NCBI GenBank assembly: GCA_003647525.1
Contig: QMMZ01000085.1
Span: forward strand, 1-7,351
DNA length: 7,351 nt
From: Deltaproteobacteria bacterium
GTDB lineage: Bacteria; Desulfobacterota; Desulfobacteria; Desulfobacterales; ETH-SRB1
Reading direction: 5' to 3'
Below the pieces are notes generated by a model, which searched no databases, was not told the origin of the DNA, and worked only from the letters and a program-made list of their open reading frames with translations. The translations under genes were made by a program, and so were the position numbers. Positions 4,313-7,351 of this stretch are shown one piece after another (positions within the stretch are counted from its first letter, which is position 1; each line of letters starts with the position of its first letter).

Positions 4313-4639
4313 TCAGGTTAAGCCAAGAAGAAGAACCTTTAGTTTTGGAATGCTTTCAGAAGCGGTTTTCCAAACAATATCTAAGTCAACATCAATGTAA
4401 TCGTGAATGAGTACATCCCTCATTCCAGCCATATCCGACCAGGGTATGTCGGGATATTTACTTCTGAAATCATCAGACACCCTTTTTGTGGCCTCACCAA
4501 TAATTTCCAATTGTCTCACCACAGCATCCTGAATAATTAAATCGGCAATAAATGCATCATGGTCCAGCTGGTGTATATAAGAGATAATTCTATCTATACT
4601 GTTCAAAATATGTTCAATATAGATCCGATCATTTTTCAT
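4313..4639 (-). CDS. hepT: HepT-family HEPN ribonuclease toxin (108 aa)
   Basis: HEPN-domain toxin of the DUF86/HepT family. In characterised HepT/MntA pairs it is an RNase silenced by AMPylation from its partner. The catalytic and modification motif RX4HXY is complete: R74, H79 and Y81 in MRDVLIHDY. It is preceded by the family's EIIGEATKRVS and PDIPWSDMAGM segments. The usual N-terminal signature (ILNSIDRIISYI) is also present. The start codon follows the mntA-like stop directly (TAG then ATG). Length and motifs are normal, so the protein is probably functional. The stop is only 7 bp from core repeat E. Confidence 0.93.
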   Translation of the reverse strand: MKNDRIYIEHILNSIDRIISYIHQLDHDAFIADLIIQDAVVRQLEIIGEATKRVSDDFRSKYPDIPWSDMAGMRDVLIHDYIDVDLDIVWKTASESIPKLKVLLLGLT

Positions 4640-4924
4640 CTAAAATATTATTTGCAGATCAGTATAGATGTATTCTCTCAATTTTTCATTTTTTAATGCC
4701 GGCTCGGTTATAACATCCACTTTTATACCTAATATTTTTGAAAGTTCACGGTGAATCCTCACAAGTTCCAACAACGAAATGGTTTTTTTAAACCCCACCA
4801 GGATATCGATATCACTTTCCGCAGTATTTTCCTTGCGGGCATAGGAACCGAAAATACCTATTTTTTCCGGCTCAAAAGGAGCAAGGTACCTAATAATGGT
4901 GCTATTTATCCTTTGTCTATCCAT
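4640..4924 (-). CDS. mntA: MntA-family nucleotidyltransferase antitoxin (94 aa)
   Basis: Minimal nucleotidyltransferase of the MNT family. In known systems it AMPylates the tyrosine of the HepT RX4HXY motif and so inactivates the toxin. The GSX10DXD active site is complete: G26-S27, D38 and D40 in FGSYARKENTAESDIDILV, with the third acid D70 in KVDVIT. The start is taken at ATG 4924 (MDRQRINSTI). A TTG at 4960 in the same frame is rejected because it coincides with the -33 promoter element and the extension would contain the -7 box. The short distance from promoter to ATG suggests a leaderless mRNA. The stop abuts the hepT start. Confidence 0.92.
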   Translation of the reverse strand: MDRQRINSTIIRYLAPFEPEKIGIFGSYARKENTAESDIDILVGFKKTISLLELVRIHRELSKILGIKVDVITEPALKNEKLREYIYTDLQIIF

Positions 4925-4930
4925 ATTTTT

Positions 4931-4960
4931 CAAAGATACTGTTTTTTTATAGTAGCCCAA
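4931..4960 (-). promoter_or_regulatory. Bacteroidota-type promoter of module 6 (TTG-19 bp-TATCTTTG)
   Basis: On the - strand, TTG (4960-4958) and TATCTTTG (4938-4931) are separated by 19 bp, fitting the -33/-7 arrangement. It is the most complete promoter in the window. It ends six bases before ATG 4924, so transcription should begin at or very near the start codon. Confidence 0.65.
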
Positions 4961-4992
4961 TTAAATACTATAAATATGCATAGCAATAACGA

Positions 4993-5038
4993 TTGTCCTC
5001 CAAAGGTGGACAAGTAGCCCTGGGTGTTATCCAGGGCT
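4993..5038. repeat. Two adjacent short hairpins before core repeat F
   Basis: TTGTCC (4993-4998) pairs with GGACAA (5008-5013), and AGCCCTGG (5016-5023) pairs perfectly with CCAGGGCT (5031-5038) around a 7-base loop. AGCCCTGG...CCAGGGCT hairpins resemble REP sequences associated with Y1/RAYT transposases, but no transposase is present in the window. They lie in the divergent gap between modules 6 and 7. Confidence 0.6.
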
Positions 5039-5044
5039 TGCCCG

Positions 5045-5138
5045 AAATTACCAACAAAATGCTTTGCAGCCTATTGTAAACTTGTTTTTTAAAACGGTTG
5101 CCATTATCGCGTTGCTTAAATGTTAACCTGCGTAGGGG
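5045..5138 (+). repeat. Two-hairpin core repeat, copy F
   Basis: Copy from AAATTACCAACAAAATGC to GCGTAGGGG. The first hairpin keeps pairing through a G:T pair (TTTGCA/TGTAAA). The second has its longest form here: GGTTGCCATT (5096-5105) with AATGTTAACC (5119-5128), with one mismatch and one wobble. It is followed by CACTTTTAGC and a GCGAAGGATTGCAAATCC hairpin, a tail also found after copy G. Confidence 0.88.
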
Positions 5139-5161
5139 CACTTTTAGCTCGTTTTATTAAG

Positions 5162-5182
5162 CGAAGGATTGCAAATCCTTCG
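5162..5182. repeat. CGAAGGATT-gca-AATCCTTCG hairpin, second copy
   Basis: Perfect 9-bp stem with a 3-base loop, the same 21 bases as at 1608-1628. It directly precedes the module 7 leader (5188). A degraded copy follows core repeat G. GGATTGCAAATCC words are frequent dispersed repeats in Bacteroidota. Confidence 0.75.
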
Positions 5183-5187
5183 AAGCG

Positions 5188-5231
5188 GATAAATTAAATT
5201 CGTTAAATTGCAATAATAAAAAATTTGACGG
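5188..5231 (+). promoter_or_regulatory. Conserved leader of TA module 7, probable promoter region
   Basis: From GATAAATTAAATTCG to the start codon this nearly matches 142-184. TAAATTCG at 5195-5202 is a one-mismatch -7 box 29 bp before the ATG. The conservation of this leader between modules 1 and 7 suggests that the same regulatory site was kept after duplication. Confidence 0.35.
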
Positions 5232-5447
5232 ATGAAACAACTGGTTTTAAATATTGAAGAAAGTGAGCTTACAGCGTTTCTTAACTACATAAAAACACTT
5301 GATTATGTTTCTGTTACGAGCGAAGAATTTATTGAGATTCCGAAATGGCAGCAAGATGAAGTAGAAAATCGACTACAACTTATTAAAACGGGTGAAATGA
5401 AAGCCAGAAGTTGGAGCAAAGCAAAACAAGACATTTTTAAAAAGTGA
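5232..5447 (+). CDS. Type II antitoxin of module 7 (71 aa)
   Basis: Paralogue of the module 1 antitoxin. The head MKQLVLNIEESEL is identical, and the next residues (FLNYIKTLDYVSV) differ at few positions. The middle is about six residues shorter, and the tail (IPKWQQDEVENRL, then SWSKAKQDIFKK) is related but diverged. The likely role is to bind the downstream RelE/ParE toxin and repress the operon through the conserved head. The gene overlaps the toxin start by 4 bp (ATGA, 5444-5447). With an identical head and leader, it may cross-repress module 1; that is inference. Confidence 0.82.
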   Translation: MKQLVLNIEESELTAFLNYIKTLDYVSVTSEEFIEIPKWQQDEVENRLQLIKTGEMKARSWSKAKQDIFKK

Positions 5448-5743
5448 TGGATTATTCCATTGTTATTTCCAAAGCTGCTGAATTCGATATTCGTAAAGCC
5501 TTCCTTTGGTATGAAGATCAATTAATGGGTTTAGGGAATGATTTTGAAAAGCACTTTTCTGATGCGGTTAACAGCATCCAAAACAATCCTGTTAAAATTC
5601 AGATTAGATATAAGCTCATCCGGATTTTCTTTCTAAAAAAATTTCCGTATGGTATCCACTTCAAAATTGAAGCTTCCGAAATACTTATAATTGCTGTTTT
5701 TCACACCTCCATAAACCCTCAAAAATGGAAAAAAAGAGAATAG
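5444..5743 (+). CDS. RelE/ParE-family toxin of module 7 (99 aa)
   Basis: RelE/ParE superfamily toxin homologous to the module 1 toxin throughout. Shared elements are the helix WYEDQLMGLGNDFEKHF, QIRYKLIRI, LKKFPYGIHFKIE and the end AVFHTSINPQKWKKRE. The last 16 residues and the following DNA are almost identical to module 1, but the first half is clearly different. Length and motif order are normal, so it is probably functional. Whether it targets mRNA or gyrase cannot be told. It starts in the antitoxin stop codon. Confidence 0.9.
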   Translation: MMDYSIVISKAAEFDIRKAFLWYEDQLMGLGNDFEKHFSDAVNSIQNNPVKIQIRYKLIRIFFLKKFPYGIHFKIEASEILIIAVFHTSINPQKWKKRE

Positions 5744-5781
5744 CCCACTATTTGTACTGATTAAATGTGTAGGAAAAGATA

Positions 5782-5837
5782 AGTCATAGGGTGGCTTCCT
5801 TCGGCAGGCTCAGGACAGGCGCCGCCATCCGGTGACT
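5782..5837. repeat. REP-like palindromic element, copy G
   Basis: Runs from AGTCA to GGTGACT, with GGGTGGC (5789-5795) pairing with GCCATCC (5824-5830) apart from a G:T pair. The interior TTCCTTCGGCAGGCTCAGG and ACAGGCGCC match copy A. It lies in the convergent gap between module 7 and the membrane-protein/Rhs genes. Confidence 0.75.
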
Positions 5838-5855
5838 ATTTATATGTGATTTAAA

Positions 5856-5950
5856 AATTTACCAACATAAATGCACTGCTGCTTATTGTAAACTTGTTTT
5901 TAATACCGGTTGCCATTACCGCTTTGCTCAAATGGCAAGCTGTGTGTGGG
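5856..5950 (+). repeat. Two-hairpin core repeat, copy G
   Basis: Copy from AATTTACCAACATAAATGC to TGTGTGGG. The first hairpin is decayed, but the second is perfect: TTGCCATT (5910-5917) with AATGGCAA (5931-5938). Relative to copies A, E and F both arms have changed together so that pairing is kept. It is the last core copy and marks the right end of the array. Confidence 0.87.
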
Positions 5951-5990
5951 CACTTTTAGCTTATTTTAATAAGCGAAGGATTGCAAACCC
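5951..5990. repeat. Tail shared with copy F, with a small palindrome and degraded GGATTGCAAATCC
   Basis: CACTTTTAGC, then GCTTATTTTAATAAGC (5959-5974, a perfect 7-bp stem with TT loop), then GCGAAGGATTGCAAACCC. The same order follows core copy F at 5139-5182. The final hairpin has lost its right arm here. Confidence 0.6.
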
Positions 5991-6067
5991 TGCAAAATCA
6001 TATAAATGAAGAAAGCTTGAAAACAACCCGCAAAAAATAAAAATTAGGCTCCAAAAATTGAAACATA

Positions 6068-6088
6068 CGGATTTATGGTGCAAATCCG
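6068..6088. repeat. CGGATTT/AAATCCG hairpin
   Basis: CGGATTT (6068-6074) pairs with AAATCCG (6082-6088) around a 7-base loop and is followed by CACGAGCGGGGAGG. It is a short dispersed-type palindrome in otherwise unremarkable DNA. Apart from this and the terminator, 5991-6154 shows no gene. Confidence 0.5.
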
Positions 6089-6120
6089 CACGAGCGGGGA
6101 GGATAAATTTGAACCAATAA

Positions 6121-6145
6121 AAAAGCCCGGACTTGCCGGGCTTTT
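6121..6145 (-). terminator. Intrinsic terminator of the Rhs/membrane-protein operon
   Basis: AAAAGCCCGG (6121-6130) and CCGGGCTTTT (6136-6145) form a perfect 10-bp stem with a 5-base loop. On the - strand the stem is followed by six T, nine bases after the membrane-protein stop. On the + strand it ends in TTTT, so it may also stop + strand transcription from module 7. Confidence 0.88.
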
Positions 6146-6154
6146 GCTATTTCT

Positions 6155-6496
6155 CTAATCAACTAACCATTCAAAGGCTGAAGATTCTCTTAGCAATACT
6201 AATACCAATATCCCAAAGGTATATATCCCTAGCGCAATAATTTTTTTCTTCCTGTTTACCTTATTAATTCGAATAATTAGCAAGGTTATTAGTGATAAGA
6301 AAGAGAGTGCCAACAAATAAAACGATACTATAAGACTCCAATTTATAACACTCAAAAAGCCATCTGAGAATACTGTATTTGGGTCTTTATCTACACCATA
6401 TTCAGGTATATAACCAAACTTAAAAAATGACACTCCAAGTAACATTACTATCCAAAACACGACTAACATTGGAATAAATGCTGTTATTTTAATCAT
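6155..6496 (-). CDS. Small three-helix membrane protein, possible immunity protein (113 aa)
   Basis: Predicted inner-membrane protein with three hydrophobic segments, at about residues 4-24 (ITAFIPMLVVFWIVMLLGV), 52-76 (SLIVSFYLLALSFLSLITLL) and 86-103 (IIALGIYTFGILVLVLL). A basic stretch (NKVNRKKK) before the third suggests a cytoplasmic loop. The start at ATG 6496 follows the Rhs stop by four bases; ATG 6514 in the same frame would overlap the Rhs end by 14 bases. No known family is recognised. The place directly behind the variable Rhs tip is where cognate immunity genes lie, so immunity is a reasonable guess, not shown by the sequence. Confidence 0.75.
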   Translation of the reverse strand: MIKITAFIPMLVVFWIVMLLGVSFFKFGYIPEYGVDKDPNTVFSDGFLSVINWSLIVSFYLLALSFLSLITLLIIRINKVNRKKKIIALGIYTFGILVLVLLRESSAFEWLVD

Positions 6497-6500
6497 TGTT

Positions 6501-7351
6501 CTACTTAAACACATAACCTGCTATTTTAAAGATTTGGTGCCAGTTTTGGTCTGGTGGAGTTGTTAACCAACCTCCTCCTCCTAATTTATTTAGAGTTAAC
6601 TCTCCAAATATAAAAGGTTTGTCAATGCTTACACTAGAATAACTTACTCGTATAGAAGACGTGTTAAATGGGTTGGTAACTTTAAACACTTGTGCAGACT
6701 TTCCTGGTGCTGTTACACCATCTATTGCATGCTTAATTCCTTCACCATCTTTAATTGCAAAAGCATTTTTAATTCCTTTAGATTCTGGTTTATAATAAAT
6801 AGTTTCCCCACTTCTATTTTGTACTGTATAACCATCTTCGTTAAAAGTAATACCTCCTTTTGTACTAGCCGTTAATGTAGCATCAGGTATTTTGTATGTT
6901 TTATATCCCCCATCCCAAAATTTTCTTCCATCTATTGCCGCATCTATTCCTCCAGCAAGTCCGCCAATAATACCTCCTGCTACCGCTCCAATGAATGCAT
7001 TTTGAATTCCACTTACAAAAGCTTCTCCGAAGTTCTGCCCACCAACGAGACTATTCCCAAATCCACTAACAAAACCAGCACCGGCTCCTGCTCCCATTCC
7101 AATTACAGCCCCCGATGCAAAACTTGTTGAAACTGTCTGCGCAGCAGCCGAACCAACAAATCCGGCGCCGAACGTACCACTTGCAGCTAATCCAGAACTT
7201 ATTCCGGCACCAATACCTGCACCCAACGCTCCAGCAACTGCCCCAATAACCAGATGCACCCACTCCCCATCCGGGTCGGTATATTTCAGCGGGTTGTTAA
7301 GTGCATAGCTATAGCGGTTATAACCTTGGGTGCTGTAGGGGTCCTGCATCA
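6501..7351 (-). CDS. Rhs/YD-repeat polymorphic toxin, C-terminal part (5' end outside window)
   Basis: The reading frame enters from the right edge. Residues counted from the Met at 7349: 1-30 are the end of the Rhs-associated core domain (QDPYSTQGYNRYSYALNNPL, then KYTDPDGEW), the border where Rhs proteins switch to a variable tip. Residues 31-146 are rich in glycine and alanine with GxxxG patterns (GAVAGALGAGIGAG; GAVAGGIIGGLAGGI). Residues 147-282 are soluble-looking, including GYTVQNRSGETIYYKPE and a GGGGW turn near the end. The Rhs shell normally encloses the tip, which acts as a toxin against neighbours. I see no nuclease or other catalytic motif, so the activity is unknown; the glycine-rich part could insert into membranes. 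The Met at 7349 is internal, not the start. Confidence 0.92.
   Translation of the reverse strand, partial: MQDPYSTQGYNRYSYALNNPLKYTDPDGEWVHLVIGAVAGALGAGIGAGISSGLAASGTFGAGFVGSAAAQTVSTSFASGAVIGMGAGAGAGFVSGFGNSLVGGQNFGEAFVSGIQNAFIGAVAGGIIGGLAGGIDAAIDGRKFWDGGYKTYKIPDATLTASTKGGITFNEDGYTVQNRSGETIYYKPESKGIKNAFAIKDGEGIKHAIDGVTAPGKSAQVFKVTNPFNTSSIRVSYSSVSIDKPFIFGELTLNKLGGGGWLTTPPDQNWHQIFKIAGYVFK

Noticed and set aside
826..5950. Core repeats as integron attC sites
   Set aside because: Size and spacing would suit, and some copies have CCAAC on the left and GTTAACC on the right. However, several copies have GTC or GGC instead of GTT, the left word does not fit RYYYAAC, the right word pairs inside hairpin 2 rather than with the left end, gene orientation alternates, and no integrase is visible.
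826..5950. CRISPR array
   Set aside because: The repeats are 400-1300 bp apart with genes between them, and there are no short regular spacers or cas genes.

Overview
The window looks like an accessory region of a Bacteroidota chromosome. The DNA is AT-rich with no clear Shine-Dalgarno sequences. Five perfect copies of the Bacteroidota -7 promoter box (TAnnTTTG) sit in front of genes. An Rhs protein with a typical Bacteroidota core ending (NRYSYALNNPLKYTDPDGEW) enters from the right edge. The genus cannot be told from this sequence.

Positions 1-69 are probably the 3' end of an unidentified gene. Positions 142-5990 hold seven small two-gene toxin-antitoxin (TA) modules in strictly alternating orientation: (1) 185-717 +, RelE/ParE type; (2) 969-1510 -, RelE/ParE type with a frameshifted toxin; (3) 1826-2386 +, MazF/PemK type; (4) 2758-3281 -, RelE/ParE type; (5) 3582-4120 +, RelE/ParE type; (6) 4313-4924 -, HepT/MntA (HEPN toxin and nucleotidyltransferase antitoxin); (7) 5232-5743 +, RelE/ParE type and a clear paralogue of module 1. 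In every module the antitoxin gene comes first, and the two genes overlap by 4 bp (ATGA) or lie 0-3 bp apart.

The gaps between modules hold related non-coding repeats. A core of about 85-95 bp occurs six times (copies A, C, D, E, F, G), always in the same + orientation whatever the direction of the neighbouring genes. It can fold into two adjacent hairpins, and the second stem is kept by paired changes. A remnant of the sequence leading into the core lies in the remaining gap (B). A second palindromic REP-like element (AGTCACCGGGTGGC...GCCACCCGGTGACT) precedes the core in the four convergent gaps. A GGATTGCAAATCC hairpin is found in divergent gaps. A 78-bp direct repeat brackets module 4. This is the most unusual part of the window: an array of TA cassettes apparently built and reshuffled through common structured repeats, with no integrase or transposase visible here.

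After the array come a bidirectional-looking terminator (6121-6145), a small three-helix membrane protein (6155-6496, -) and the C-terminal end of an Rhs polymorphic-toxin protein (6501-7351, -, continuing past the right edge). The membrane protein lies just downstream of the variable Rhs tip, where an immunity gene is expected.
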